Shown: positions 1 through 12,381 of the stretch, piece after piece | How the letters are laid out: each line of letters opens with the position of its first letter | Position numbering within the stretch: position 1 is the first letter of the stretch | Source of the DNA: Brachynemurus nebulosus | Lineage: Eukaryota > Arthropoda > Insecta > Neuroptera > Myrmeleontidae | Reading direction: 5' to 3' | Assembly (NCBI GenBank): GCA_035578155.1 | Contig: JAPWDM010000001.1 | Span: 4,778,172 to 4,842,171 of the forward strand | DNA: 64,000 bases | The notes under the pieces: model-generated | Told to the model about the DNA's origin: nothing | Seen by the model: only the letters and a program-made list of their open reading frames with translations | Database searches by the model: none | Program-made: the position numbers and the translations under genes

Positions 1-339
1 ATTTATATCTCAGTTCTTTATAAAGTATAAAAATATTTCACTTTTTTATTAAAGAATTTTGTGAGAACAAGTGAAAACTATTCACATATATATGATATAA
101 CACACATACATGTATAGAGTTTTGTTTCTCATTTATTGCATTATAATTAGCATGGTTCTATCCCATGTTAAAAAATGTAAATTAAACAGATTTTCTAAGC
201 TAATGTAATGAAGAATTTTTTTTTTTTTATTGAATTTTTAAGTAAACAAGAAATTGAAGATTATGTTATGATATAAATATTATTAAATATGAAACAAAAG
301 AAAATATGTACAATGTACATATGTATGTACGGAAAAATA

Positions 340-1875
340 TTTTGAATCGATTTTGAAAATTTTTCCACTAATAATTAATAATGTTAAAAAATTAAACCAT
401 TTCAAATGGATTTAAGGTATTTTATGTGAGGTCAAGGTTTTCGGGACCTAAAAAGGCCAGAAATTAATTAACCAATCGATTTTAAAAATTTTTTCACAGT
501 TAGTAAGTTAAAGTATTTGAATTAATTAATTAAATGATGTCCGCAAGAAGCTTACGGACTGCCATAAGTTATATGAGATCCTTAGAACCCTTTTCTTACT
601 GTTAGAGTACTAGACTTGTATGAGTTTCGCCAGGATTTACTGATCCCATAATTGTAAAAAATAAACTAAACGACCAATTTTAAAAATTTCTTCACTGTTA
701 CAGAGCTAAACTATTTTAGATAGATTTAGAATACATTATGTAAGGTCCGCCAGGGTCCACAGGACCCAAAAGTGTCAAAAATAAACTAACTGACCGATTT
801 TGAAAATTTTTTCACTGTTACAGAGCTAAACTATTTTAGATAAATATCGATTACGTTATGTAAGGTCCGCCTCGGTCCATAGGACCCAAAAGTGTCAAAA
901 ATAAACTGCCTGATCGATTTTGAAAATTTTTTCACTGTTACAGAGCTTAACTGTTTTAGATAAATGTAGATTCCGTTATGTAAGGTCTGCCAGGGTCCAT
1001 AGGATCCAGAAGTGTCAAAAATAAACTAACTGACCGATTTTGAAAATTTTTTCACTGTTACAGAGCTAAACTATTTTAGATAAATATAAAATACGTTATG
1101 TAAGGTCCACCAAGGTCCATAGAACCCAAAAGTGTCAAAAATAAACTAACTGACCGATTTTGAAAATTTTTTCACTGTTACAGAGCTAAACTATTTTAGA
1201 TAAATATAGATTACGTTATGTAACGTCTGCCAGGGTCCATGGGATCCAAAAGTGTCAAAAATAAACTAACCGACCGATTTTGAAAATTTTTTCACTGTTA
1301 CAGAGCTAAACTATTTTAGATAAATATAGATTACGTTATGTAAGGTCTGCCAGGGTCCATGGGATCCAAAAGTGTCAAAAATAAACTAACCGATCGATTT
1401 TGAAAATTTTTTCACTGTTGGGGAACTAACTATTTTAGATAGACATACATTACGTTATTTAGGGTCCGCCAGGGTCCATGGAACCCAAAAGTGGTAAAAA
1501 TAAACTAACCGACCGATTTTGAAAATTTTTTCACTCTTACAGAGCTAAACTATTTTAGATAAATATAGATTACGTTATGTAAAGTCTGCCAGGGTCCATC
1601 GGATCCAAAAGCGTCAAAAATAAACTAGCCGACCGATTTTGAAAATTTTTTCACTGTTGGGGAGCTAAGCTATTTTAGATACATATAGATTACGTTATGT
1701 AAGGTCTGAAGTGTCAGTAGGACCTAAAAGTGTCAAAAATAAAATAACTGACCGATTTTGAAACCTTTTTACTATTACCGAGGTAAACTATTTTAGATAG
1801 GTACAAGTTGTGTTATCTGAGATCCACAACTGTCCTGCGGATGCAAATGCGGCGTAGAATGCTACACAACGGGTT

Positions 1876-1937
<62 letters not shown>

Positions 1938-2240
1938 CATAAAGTACGCCTAGAATATACGGTCGAGCTAATTTTTTAATGAGGTCCGCCGGGATCTTGC
2001 AGATCCGAAAACGCTAGTAATAAGCTATCGAACCGATGCTAAAAAATTTCTCACTGCTAGAGAACTAAATTATTTTAGATGGATACAACTATGCTGCACA
2101 AAATTCGTTCGGGTTCTTGGGTCCCCAAAAATACCAAAACTAATTACCCAACCGATTTTAAAAATTCTTTTACTCTTAGAAAGCTAAACTATTTTAAATA
2201 GGTACAGGTCTTAGATGAGATCCGCCAGTGCCCAAGATTT
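340..2240 (+). repeat. 120-bp tandem satellite, interrupted by an (AT)n tract
   Basis: The core GACCGATTTTGAAAATTT recurs every 120 bp (about 671, 791, 911, 1031, 1151, 1271, 1391, 1511, 1631, 1750). Each unit continues with TTCACTGTTACAGAGC, then CTATTTTAGATA, then GGTCYGCCAGGGTCCA, then AAAAGTGTCAAAAATAAACT. Central units are nearly identical. Units before 670 and after 1760 are degenerate but recognisable (for example near 350, 476, 2030 and 2150). One unit of the same family lies inverted at about 62,990-63,135. No coding potential. Confidence 0.92.
1880..1935. repeat. (TA)n microsatellite inside the 120-bp satellite
   Basis: An uninterrupted TA dinucleotide run that breaks the satellite array; recognisable satellite resumes after about 1980. 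Confidence 0.97.
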
Positions 2241-2790
2241 GGAAATTCGCTATGTTATGCAGATGCTGCGACAGGGGTATTTTGATATTGAACACAAGGG
2301 AATATATTATGATGTCCATTGCTGCAAGAAAGTAATGGAAGGGTTCCGTTTGTACTTAATCCAAGTTAATGATCACTACATATACATGCAATATATGTGT
2401 AATTTGCCCTAAACAATATAATCATGTCGTATAGTTTATTTCAGAAAAAAAAATTAGTACCTATAAAATTGTAAAGTCTACAAAACATATTAGTTATAGG
2501 TATAAGTATTTGAAATTAATTAAAAGTCTTATGACATCATCAACAAGTAAAGCTAGTCTAAAGTGTCTAGACGTACAGTCTTTAGTTATTTCATGTTACT
2601 CAAACATAAAAAATAACAAAAAGGGAACGGAACAAAAAACTTCAAGTAAATTTCTAGTATTTCTGACTTATTTATATGTACATACGTTTGTCCACTACCT
2701 ACATTTAATGTCACCATTTTACGTATATTAATAAAATATTTTAAAAAATCAGTTGAAACCAGAAAAAACATGGATATATTTTAGAATAAA
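2241..2790. other. AT-rich spacer with a short segment shared with 62.4 kb
   Basis: Mostly unremarkable. About 40 bp at 2242-2276 (...GAAATTCGCTATGTTATGCAG, then GCGACAGGGGTA) recurs at 62,435-62,472 in the same orientation. A 65-codon open frame starting at 2215 begins inside satellite sequence and resembles nothing I know, so it is not called a gene. Confidence 0.5.
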
Positions 2791-2798
2791 TAAATTAA

Positions 2799-3122
2799 AG
2801 TAAAAAAAATGTTTTTTAAGAAAAAGCTTTTCTTTAAAAATGGATTAAAAAAAATAAAATAACTTTTGAGTGAAGTTTGAAGCAATATGCAACATAATTT
2901 ATAAAAGCTTGAGGCGTTATCATTAATTATTTCTGTTTTGGATGTTTTGAATATAAGTGTAGCTATTTTACTTTTCAGTAGTTACCAAACTTAATTAAAC
3001 GCCTCAAGCTTTTATAAATTATGTTGCATATTGCTTCAAACTTCACTCAAAAGTTATTTTATTTTTTTTTAGCCCATTTTTAAATAAAAGCTTTTTCTTA
3101 AAAAACATTTTTTTTACTTTAT
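2799..3122. mobile_element. Foldback (long inverted repeat) element
   Basis: Two arms of about 120 bp (2799-2921 and 3000-3122) are near-perfect reverse complements around a 78-bp loop. For example, AACTTTTGAGTGAAGTTTGA on the left has its exact complement on the right, and the arms meet the loop at GCTTGAGGCGTT/AACGCCTCAAGC. It has no coding capacity. This is the usual structure of a foldback-type MITE. I could not assign a superfamily, because I see no convincing target duplication. Confidence 0.9.
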
Positions 3123-3743
3123 TTTCTACTTTTTAGTCTGATCACAATTAATTTAAAAAAAAATTAAAGAAGTAATTTTATTACCTATATTTTAATCGGT
3201 TAATTTACCCTAATCAAATATAACTATGGAAACAGAAAATTGCAATATAAAATCAATGGACAATATTTGACAATTCGAAATGTCAAAAAAATTGCATAGG
3301 ACTAAAAATCAACAATTTTGGTTTGGGTCGATTTAGAGCAAAACTAATTATACATTATTGCATTGTCATCAAGGTTAGAGAAGTATGCAAAATTTGAAAT
3401 CTCTAGCTCAATTAGAAGTTGTCTAAATTTTGATTCCAAGATTTGATCTAAACCAACATACTAACATAGCAAGTTCAATAAAAGCTTTTAAAAAAAAAAC
3501 TATCTCCATCAGGGAGCCAACCAAAAAATAAATTTTATCGCCCTTGTTTTATTTCATGACTCGATAGTACGTGATAAGTGTTATAGAGAGAAATTTCAAA
3601 TGCCAAAATCGATTTATAAACTCTTTTCAAAAATTGGAATTAAAATTTTGGACAATAGAGTTACCTGAAAACTATCCTGCTTAGACCAGTGAATTTAAAG
3701 CTATTAAATTATGTTATTTTTGTCAAAAGAAAATCCGGAGAAT
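3123..3743. other. AT-rich intronic sequence, nothing recognised
   Basis: It contains phrases typical of old transposon remnants, but no termini, open frames or RNA signals I can support. Confidence 0.5.
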
Positions 3744-4202
3744 TAGTGATGAGCAAAATTAGTCTTGGTCTTGTAGCCTTGTCTTGGTCTTGCATTTTTT
3801 GCAAGACCAAGACCAACACCAAGACTATGTATACCAAGAGCAAGACCAAGACTATAAGTATGGCTGCAAGACCAATACCAGTACTCAAGTGTGCAAGACC
3901 AAGACAATAGCAAGAAAAAAGCAAGACTCTTGCTAAATTATTTAAATAGTTTAAAAGTATAATTAATACCGTAAAGAGAGAAAATTCTGATTTTAGAAGG
4001 AAAAAATTCGGTAATAAAAAAATCCAAGAAAGTGCAAGATTTTTTAGCAATACCAAGACCAAGACCAAGACTGCATTTTGCAAGACCAAGAGCAAGACTC
4101 AAACTGCTCCAGCAAGACCAAGACCAAGATCCTTAATGCAAGAACAAGACCAAGACCAAGACTACCAAGTCTTGGTCTTGGTCTTGCATTTGCTCATCAC
4201 TA
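3744..4202. mobile_element. hAT-type MITE with an interior of CAAGAC/GTCTTG repeats
   Basis: The terminal inverted repeats are TAGTGATGAGCAAAA on the left and the complement of GTAGTGATGAGCAAA on the right. The element is flanked by a perfect 8-bp duplication CGGAGAAT (3736-3743 and 4203-4210), the length made by hAT transposases; hAT termini also commonly start TAG or CAG. The interior carries many short CAAGACCAAGAC-type runs in both orientations, so it can fold on itself in many registers. A diverged relative lies at 7411-7575. Frames open through the repeat are low-complexity by-products, not genes. Confidence 0.9.
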
Positions 4203-4210
4203 CGGAGAAT

Positions 4211-7200
4211 TGATTTCAATAAGTTTACACATGATTTGTACAAGTGGATATTTCATAACTTGTAATTCATCACAGCTATACAACACTTCTAAAATTCTCG
4301 ATTATAAAAATAATAGAATCACCAAATTTTAAAACTATTCGTTTTTGAGTGGCTCCCATTACTAGAGAATTAAGCTTAATGTTTCATGTTGATTTGAAAG
4401 TTTTAGAAAATAGACCAGTTGCGTAATAAACTTATAAATTTATTTAAACGAAACTAAATTGATTAAAAAAAAATGCGGTGTTGAACAAAAATTAGTGGAA
4501 GATTGAAATTTGCAACTTGTAGTTCATATCCGCGAAAACATTTTCGTATTACAAAACATCAGACGACAATGCAAATCCAGCTTCGTTGATCAATAAATCT
4601 AATAAACTTTTGTCTTGTTTTATTTGAAACATATTATACCTGTATACTTATGGAGTTTGTCAACGGACGAAGTATTGTCCAGACGTTTCCCTAATTGTGA
4701 ACATCGAATGCATTCGTTCATTGTGTACAAATGTGAATGCTTTCTTACTTTATAATACGTTGTATACGTTGTATGTAGTGTACATCTCGTGTGTATTTAC
4801 AATATGACAGATTTTTATTACTTATTGTAGTCAACTTAACTGATAATATCAAATTAATGAATGAAAGGCGAAATTAGAAGTTGATAATATTTGTTCTCAA
4901 ACAACTAATCAGAAGAGGCGAATTTTTGAGTGAACGGTGTTGAAAACACTCACAAACAGTAGTATATTGTATGTTGGTAAGCATCACTTTTCGGTAAAGG
5001 AATTAGTGCTTTTCGTATTTAGTTTTCTGATGGGATTACGAAGCTAGTATTGCTAAAATTTATTCCTTCTAGCTCATTGTTAGATCCTTATTAGATTTGA
5101 GTTGATCCAAAAGTTTACGATTAATTTAAAAAGAAAAAACAGATAACGATACGATTCGATATTGAAGTCTTGCAACTTTACCTATGCATAAAAAAGTCTA
5201 TGTATAGTTCTGATGAATTTTGTAAACGAAAATGTTCGTAAGTTCATCTATAAACAGTTTGTTTATTTGTAAATAGTGGTCCGTACAAAAAGTTGTTTTA
5301 AACGTGTATTTGATGTATCTCGCGCTAGAATTTCTCAATCCTGATTCGCGGGTTCCTGAGTGGTTCGTTTGCCATTAAGCGTAAGAGACGACAATTTTCA
5401 AGAGTTTTTCTCAAAAATGTTTAAAAAAAATACATAACAAAATCGTATTATTCAACTCATCGAGTTAGTGCATGTTGAATTTGAAAGACAAGGGTTCAAG
5501 TATTTCACTGTCTATGAGAACACATATTATTGAATGCGCAGTGAAATTTGCCTATTCTTAAAATATGAGAAATGTTAGCAAAAAATAAAAATTATATTAC
5601 AGCGCTTCTGTCAAGCAATTTCAAGCACCGACCTACAGCCATAAGATATGAAAGGTGGTATCAATAAACAAAGATTATGTTCCGATGTTCCCACAGAATA
5701 CAGAACGAACGGTAGTATCTCTATACTACTGAAACCAGTGTAACGTTAAAGGATAAAAAAAACCCCACCACGATGTTATATATGTGCATGCGGAGTTGTG
5801 TGTGGTAGTGCGATAGATGGTTGTGTGTATGCGTGTCTTCCATACTCATATACTAAAAAAATACATAATATGTATGTGGTACGTACATGCAACATACCGT
5901 GTCAAAACAACGGCAACAATATGACAATAATTGAAACACACCCATTGGTAGCTAGTAAGTGAATGACAACATAGTTCTGTAAAATGCACATACTTGCTCA
6001 TAAGTGATTGCAAAAAAGAGATAGTTGTATTCCTTCCAGTGTTCCATGTATGTTCCCATCAAGAAGACTTTAGGTATAAAACTACACCCTTGAGGCGAAA
6101 GTTGTGTGATTTCATTTTGTGATTTTGTTAACTTTTACGTCGATCGAAAGTCATACAGTGTCATAGAAAATCGCCTGTGACAACCGGACGGACACCGAAA
6201 TAACTCCGTTAGTGTTCCGCTTTGAAACTTTTGGACTTTGGTACGAAACACCTTTGCAGTTAATAGTTCCACCGTCAGTTGATAATTTTCTTTTTTCCAA
6301 TTTGAACCGGCTGAAATTTTTATTCCATCCACAAGATGCATTCTCGTACATGCTCTGCTGTTGTACTAATATGATTGAATGACCACTGACAAAGAATGCA
6401 GTCACGATTAGTGCTGCTTTAAAGGCGGCACAATCAGTTTAGATACAACAATAAATATAATAATAATGTAAGAAAGTTCAAACCTGTTCACCCACTGATT
6501 GCATTCTATTATTGAATTTACAATCAAGTAAGCCATGCGTTAAGTTTAAGTGCATTGTACGTAAGTTGTTTTTTTTTGGCATCTCATTCCAACTTAGTAC
6601 TTTATATTCATTTCATTCTTATTGTCTGTATTTATCTTTTGATATTAGGAGTTCTTTTTTTTCCCGCTTATACATAGAGAATATTCTTCTGACTGTATTT
6701 TATAATTTTACAGAAAGGAACAAATTTACAATATATGATTTTTTTGCAGTGTGTTGCACAAAAATGACCGCAGATAACAAAATTATTGCAGATTTTTTTG
6801 ATTAGATTGAACGAATCAGATTTTATATACTTACCATCGTTTTCTTTATTTAAATATGCTATAAAAAAGTGTGACTTTATTTTTATAATTTTTTTTATAC
6901 AGAATGTTCAAGATTTTGTGTTTTTCAAATTCAACGTTTTTAATATGTAAACATTATTTTCTCCACTGAATTTTTATTAAAAAATAAAACGAATAATGTT
7001 GTTTTCTTCCTTTTGAACGTATCTATAAACAATCTTGTGTGTGTTTGTAATAATAAATATCGAAGCAATGAAGAAAGACAAGCGGTGAAAGCGATGACAG
7101 TATTTCTCTTCTTTTTTTTAGATTTTCTTCCCCTTCATAAAATTTAACATATAAATTGATAATATTTTTTATTTATGAATATATTAAAATTTGTTTATTT

Positions 7201-7410
7201 ATAACATAAGCACCAAAATTCACCAGTTATTGATTTATTCGGAAAACAGAAAGATGAAAATAATATTTTCAAAATTAAATTTAAATATTATTGTAATGAA
7301 TGATAATAGAATGAGTTGCAATTTATTTTTTTCAAAAACAAAGTCCCAAAACATTTGCTTTTGATTTTGGTATGATCTTAATCCCATGCATTAATAAAGT
7401 TTAAATTTAC
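4211..7410. other. Intronic sequence without recognised features
   Basis: AT-rich, with some GC-richer patches (near 5.7-5.85 kb and 6.1-6.4 kb). Open frames here are short, overlapping on opposite strands, and without recognisable domains. I see no RNA gene or element termini. Confidence 0.5.
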
Positions 7411-7575
7411 GGTGATGAGCAGAATCTGTCTTTGTCTTGCAGTCTCATCTCAGTTTTTGGCAAGACCGAATCCAATGCTATGCTTAATGTAGCGCGACCA
7501 AATCCAATACCAAAATTCAAGTAAAACAAAATCAAGAAAACTCTTGCTGAAATATTATAGAGAAGATTCTTGTAT
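7411..7575. mobile_element. Degenerate relic of the 3.7-kb hAT-type MITE
   Basis: It opens with GGTGATGAGCAGAATCTGTC, matching the left terminus of the 3744-4202 element. It continues with GTCTTGCAG, GGCAAGACCGA, CCAAATCCAATACCA and AAGAAAACTCTTGCTGAAAT, which parallel the interior of that copy. The right terminus and target duplication are lost. Confidence 0.75.
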
Positions 7576-9284
7576 TTGCTATTACCATTTTTGAAAATCT
7601 CCAATATAAGCTTATAATTAATTAACTAGTGAGTATCCGGCTTGCGTTGTAATGCAAAAAGAAAGAAAATGTTTGTATTTTGATTTTCTGTTTTTCCGTC
7701 TGGTGCGCATACGAATAAATCAGAAGATTTTCCATTAGCTGTCCATTTTTTTTGTGGGACCTTTTTTTTATACGATTTTAAAAAAAAGTTGTTATTAAAG
7801 TGCATAATGTGATTCAAATGCAAGAGAAAGTAAGAAACATAAACATTAATTATAATAATTTGCTTTGATAAAATTACTTATTGATGGTTTTTAAGCATTT
7901 AATTAATATATTGCATAAGAATATAAGTTATTGCATCATTAAGTTTTTTTTTTTATAGATGTATTTATCATCATTTTCATAATATTATAAAAGTGAAGCA
8001 AAATGTTCTCATGTTCTGAGGAAATCGGTTTAAGTAATGTATTTCTACGAGACTTTTTTTATGCGATCCTGATCCACCGTGTAAAAAAGTGTTTTTTTTT
8101 TTACAATCCTAGCAAATTATATTTTCTATAGCTAATTTATAAGGTTTTTTAATATTTTTTGGTGGTTAATATTTTTTTTGTATTAATAGTTACATAATAA
8201 TTAATAGTTTCATCGCAATCGGATGAATGGGTTTACACATCAACCTAACCAGTTTTAAAAAAATGTCATAAATAAAAATATTGAAGCAATTAATTAGTTA
8301 ATATGAAAGGAAAATATGTTACACATATCCCTAGCATAGAAAAACCGAATAGAGTGAAGAAATTCAATTGCAAAAGAAAATTAACTTTCAACGGACAAAC
8401 AAAAACAAAAAATTACATAAATGAGAGGGTGTACATTAACAATAATAATAATAATAATAATAATATTCTTATAACAGCAAAATACCAATTGTGTTTATTC
8501 ACACGCAAAGAATAACCCCTTGTTTATTTGAAATAAATAATAATACATCAATGCCTTTAACCCTTTATCGTCTAATCCGTTACTTATTGAACTTAAAAGG
8601 GTGACTAACATACATTTCCGACACGTTGCATTGCAACGGTGAGGGGCATTTCGCTATTACAACATTTAAAAAGAAATATTATGTTCTATTTGGCCGAACA
8701 ATAAGGATAGCAAAGAGAGAGCGAGGGAGAGAGCGTACACACGGTCGCCTCAAATGGTTAGTGGACAAATGTAATTGGTCTCTAAACTCTTTTGTTTTCC
8801 CAATACACTCATCTATAATATAATTTAGAGATACTAATACCACGTTAAGCTATTTGAGATTTGATTTCACTTCTGTAGGTATAGGCACAATGTCGTATAA
8901 ATGGTTAGCATGTAGGTACAGTTCTCGAGTGTGGACGAACCCTTTCAAATAACATTATGGATGTACTATATACAATAATAACATGAAAGTTATAAAGTTA
9001 CGAGGTCCCACTGTGTGTGTGTTCAAGTTACAATTTTGTTCTCAAAGTAGCCGTAATTATCAATGTTTTATAAGTGTCTTAAAATATATTATCGAGAAGT
9101 AAGTAAAATTACGATTTAAATTACAAACTTTTTGATCAAAAAACTTTTAATAATACTGTGATTGTATTCAATGTATCAAAAAAAAATTTTAATAGGAGAT
9201 AGTGGGACCAATTATTTAACCTCTAATCTACTGATAGGATTCTAGAAGTTATAAATCAATATTTTGTCCATGTTAATTAAAAAG
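7576..9284. other. Intronic sequence; (AAT)n microsatellite at about 8440-8464
   Basis: A short AAT trinucleotide run is the only structured feature. The rest is AT-rich with no supported gene. Confidence 0.5.
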
Positions 9285-9577
9285 CCATATCGTCGGGGAT
9301 AGTGCAAATACGCGTAACTAGCATTGGATAATTCCGCGTATCTGACAAATGTAGCCAATTTAAAAATTCGCAGGCAGTGAACGCAGGAACCTGATTAGCA
9401 GCTACCTCTTTGATAGATACTTTGTTCGACTAATGGAGGGCAAGAAATCGCCCAATAACAATACCGCAGATCTACTGACGTCAAGTGGCGGTCCTGCGTA
9501 TGTGGTTAGGTCTAATGTAGATACGCACTCTTTACCTATGGTATATATGCGGATTTGCACTATCCCCGACCATATTG
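9285..9577. mobile_element. Short inverted-repeat element (MITE) with GGGGATAGTGCAAAT termini
   Basis: The left end 9285-9310 (CCATATCGTCGGGGATAGTG, then CAAAT) matches the reverse complement of the right end 9552-9577 (ATTTGCACTATCCCCGACCA, then TATTGG). The element is 293 bp. The phrase resembles the termini of the TA-flanked elements at 15.2, 17.3 and 34.9 kb (GGGGA + TA/GATA + purine-rich). An open frame inside it has no known domain. Confidence 0.75.
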
Positions 9578-10192
9578 GAGATTTTCTTAAAATCTTAATT
9601 GCAATATATCGATTGCATTATAATTGCTTCTGAAATATAGAAATTTTTTTCTTCCAAAATAACAGTTTTCACGCAGACTTTACGTTTTAGAGCCTTTTCT
9701 ACTGTCTGTGTATTGTCAAATCATATGAAATAACATAACTTCTGAACTATTCGGTTTTTTTTGATTAAGAAGTTATTTAGGCGGTTTAGTTCCTAAATGG
9801 TTTCCCACGAATTTCATCGCAATGGAAGTCATAGTAGTTACGACATTACCGTGAAATCCCATTAGATGTCGATATCTTATTTACTAGTTTACTACTAGTC
9901 CCATTTTGCTCAAATTTAGAGAGCATTTGAGAAACTAGGGCATGTAAGTATATTTTATAAATTTCGATAGAATCAGAGTAACGACAGGTACCGTGCAGGC
10001 GCAAACGTAAAATATGTTGGCGCTGAGTGCATACAATGGAATCCTTGTTTTTCTTGGTACTAAAACTTTTCATTTTAATTATTTGCAACTGTTTGACAGT
10101 TAGAAACGTCTGTTGCTTTTAAAAATTTTTTTCTTGATATTAAGTTGATATTAACAAAAAGCTATGTAATCAGTGCTTTTGTAATTTTGATA
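9578..10192. other. Intronic sequence, nothing recognised
   Basis: No element termini or coding signal seen. Confidence 0.5.
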
Positions 10193-10200
10193 ATTTTATA

Positions 10201-10368
10201 CAGTGTTGCCAGATTGGGATTTTAGAGTTATATTGATCAATTTTTAGAAAAAATAAAAAAAATATATCCCCTAAGAAATCCCTTAAAAAAATGTGTCCCC
10301 TAGACTTCCAACTAGGCTGTAAAAAATCCACTAAATCTAGAGAAAAATCTCCCAATCTGGCAACACTG
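10201..10368. mobile_element. hAT MITE, 168 bp, with perfect 8-bp target duplication
   Basis: The termini CAGTGTTGCCAGATTGGGAT and the complement of ATCTCCCAATCTGGCAACACTG are inverted repeats starting CAGTG, as in many hAT elements. The flanks are identical 8-mers ATTTTATA at 10193-10200 and 10369-10376. It is too short to code for a transposase. The perfect duplication suggests an insertion that has not been disturbed. Confidence 0.95.
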
Positions 10369-10376
10369 ATTTTATA

Positions 10377-11923
10377 ACCGATTAGTAATATTTAAGATCC
10401 AGTTCACCTTATTCTTGTCTTAAAGTTGTTGTTGTTTCAAACATGATAAGATACGGTTCAGGTACAAAATCACTTTAAAGATTCAATAAAAGTTTACTAC
10501 GAATATGGGGAAGCCATGTGTCACCCTCATTGGCAGTGTATTTTCTTTTTAATCGCTCACATCATTACTCAGAAGGATTGAAATGAAATGTGGCCATGTG
10601 GAACGCGGAACTGATGTAACGATAGAGTTTTTCTGAGAATTTTACTTCCCCACTGGACAAGCTTGTCATTATTGAGAGTTTCTGTAAAATGTGCAGTTGA
10701 ATAATAAAAAAAATAAAAAGGATCTCAGTTGGGATAACTATAAAAATGTAGGTAAAACAGACCGGGAAAGATTCGTAGAAACCATTATTCGAGCTTCGAG
10801 CTCTTCATATTTCTAACATAAAATATCTATTTTAAGAATCGCCTGACATTTTTTCTTTCTCCCAACTCCGTAATTCTATTTTAGTTATGGTCATAATTTC
10901 TAAAAGGCAAAAAACAAAATTGAAAGAAAAACACGAAACCTACCTAATATCATCGACTAAGAACAAAATCATTTTTTCTATCGGTTAACGCAAACCAAAT
11001 AAAAAACGAACAAACGATATTACTTAACAAAAAAAAAGTAATAAATATTGGAATGAAGTTTTCTTCAAAAAGCTTTTCGGTTACAGCTATGTGTCTGCGT
11101 GTGTATGTGTGTTTTTGTTATGTACATGGTTTCTATGACAACCGAGACACAAATGTTCACGACTCATTTCACAACCGTTTCCGGTGAGTGATCTCTATAC
11201 CGGAGTGTATGGACGTATATGTGTATGTGTATGAATATTGTGTACACCGTATATATATATATATATTGTGACTGTGTAAAAGTCCGGTCATACTGATGGC
11301 TCCAGTAGTAGTTCGAAATTCATTTTTGTCAAAGTAACAAAAACAATATTTAGAGAAAATGAACATTTACGTAGTTATAGTAGGTATACAAAATAGTAGC
11401 AAACATGGACAAGAAATTTCGTAGTTATTCTTTCAGTTAAAAAGAAAACGGAATTAATTTACGTAATGGCTTTTCACAAAAATACTAAACCATTCATTTT
11501 AATGAATTTTTAATTAAAAAACAATTAATGTTTACTTTATGATATGGAAATTAAAAACTTTTGTTATAATGGATTATAGTTGTTTTGTTGTATATATGTA
11601 CGTATGTATATGGGGGGGGCGGTAGTAATGAATTCATGAAAATAAATTTTAGTAAATTCATAAAAGAAACAAAAATGGTTGTTTTGGAAAAATTAAAATT
11701 ATATTTTTGTTTACATATTAAACATTTTGATGATAGGTACTAAAAGATTAAATTGTTAACTTGGAGATAGTTCTTAAAAATTAAATTATATTAACCGGTT
11801 GACGGTCATTGACGCTGCAAAACATTAAATGAAACCTGATTAAGGGGTTATATACAGTTGCGGCGGGCGAAATAACGATATATTTTCTCGATTTTTTTCA
11901 ACAGCAAATAAATATTTATTTAA
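10377..11923. other. Intronic sequence with microsatellite-like ATGTGTATGTGT patches
   Basis: GT/TA-rich stretches near 11.08-11.27 kb and a G run at 11,612-11,619. The motif TTAAGGGGTTA at 11,843 resembles one end of a TTAA element, but no matching partner is seen. No gene supported. Confidence 0.5.
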
Positions 11924-12279
11924 CCCTGGATAACTAAACCTTCGTCATTTTGACGACGCACCATTTTCAAAATTCTCAGAACTCGGTAACCACATCCGTT
12001 ACCGTTCCTCCCAGCCCATTACCTTCCTTTCATCAACTATAGAGCTCAATACCAGTCTAACGTCTTTGTAGGGTACAAGCTAGTAGCCATACGAAGGTGT
12101 ACGTGTCGTCACCACGATGAAGGTTTAGTGTTTACGTTACTTTTTAATTTTCTTTTTGTGCATATTCCTAGTAGTATTATCCTATTGTTCATTAAATTAA
12201 TTTTATTTATTATTATTATTGCTATTTATTTATTTATTTTATTTAGTTTTTATTTTTTTTCATTTATTTTGTAAAAACA

Positions 12280-12330
12280 ATGGCCACCAATGAAGACCGT
12301 GAAAGCGAAAGAATAAGACAATTTTTATAG
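12280..12330 (+). pseudogene. Possible remnant of a transposase start inside the piggyBac-like element
   Basis: ATG at 12280 in a strong initiation context (AAAACAATGG) is followed by 16 codons (MATNEDRESERIRQFL) and TAG. The acidic, Arg-rich composition is unlike translated AT-rich spacer. The position (about 350 bp inside the element) suits a 5' coding start. I cannot confirm homology by eye. Confidence 0.35.
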
Positions 12331-12381
12331 TTCTGTAACTAAAAGAAAAACAACTTAAATATAATATACAATCTAAAACAG

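Noticed and set aside
3689..4332. Open frames on both strands (up to 128 codons) through 3.7-4.3 kb
   Set aside because: They are by-products of the CAAGAC/GTCTTG repeats inside a hAT-type MITE; the peptides are low-complexity (LVLVL, TKTKTK) and exist on both strands.
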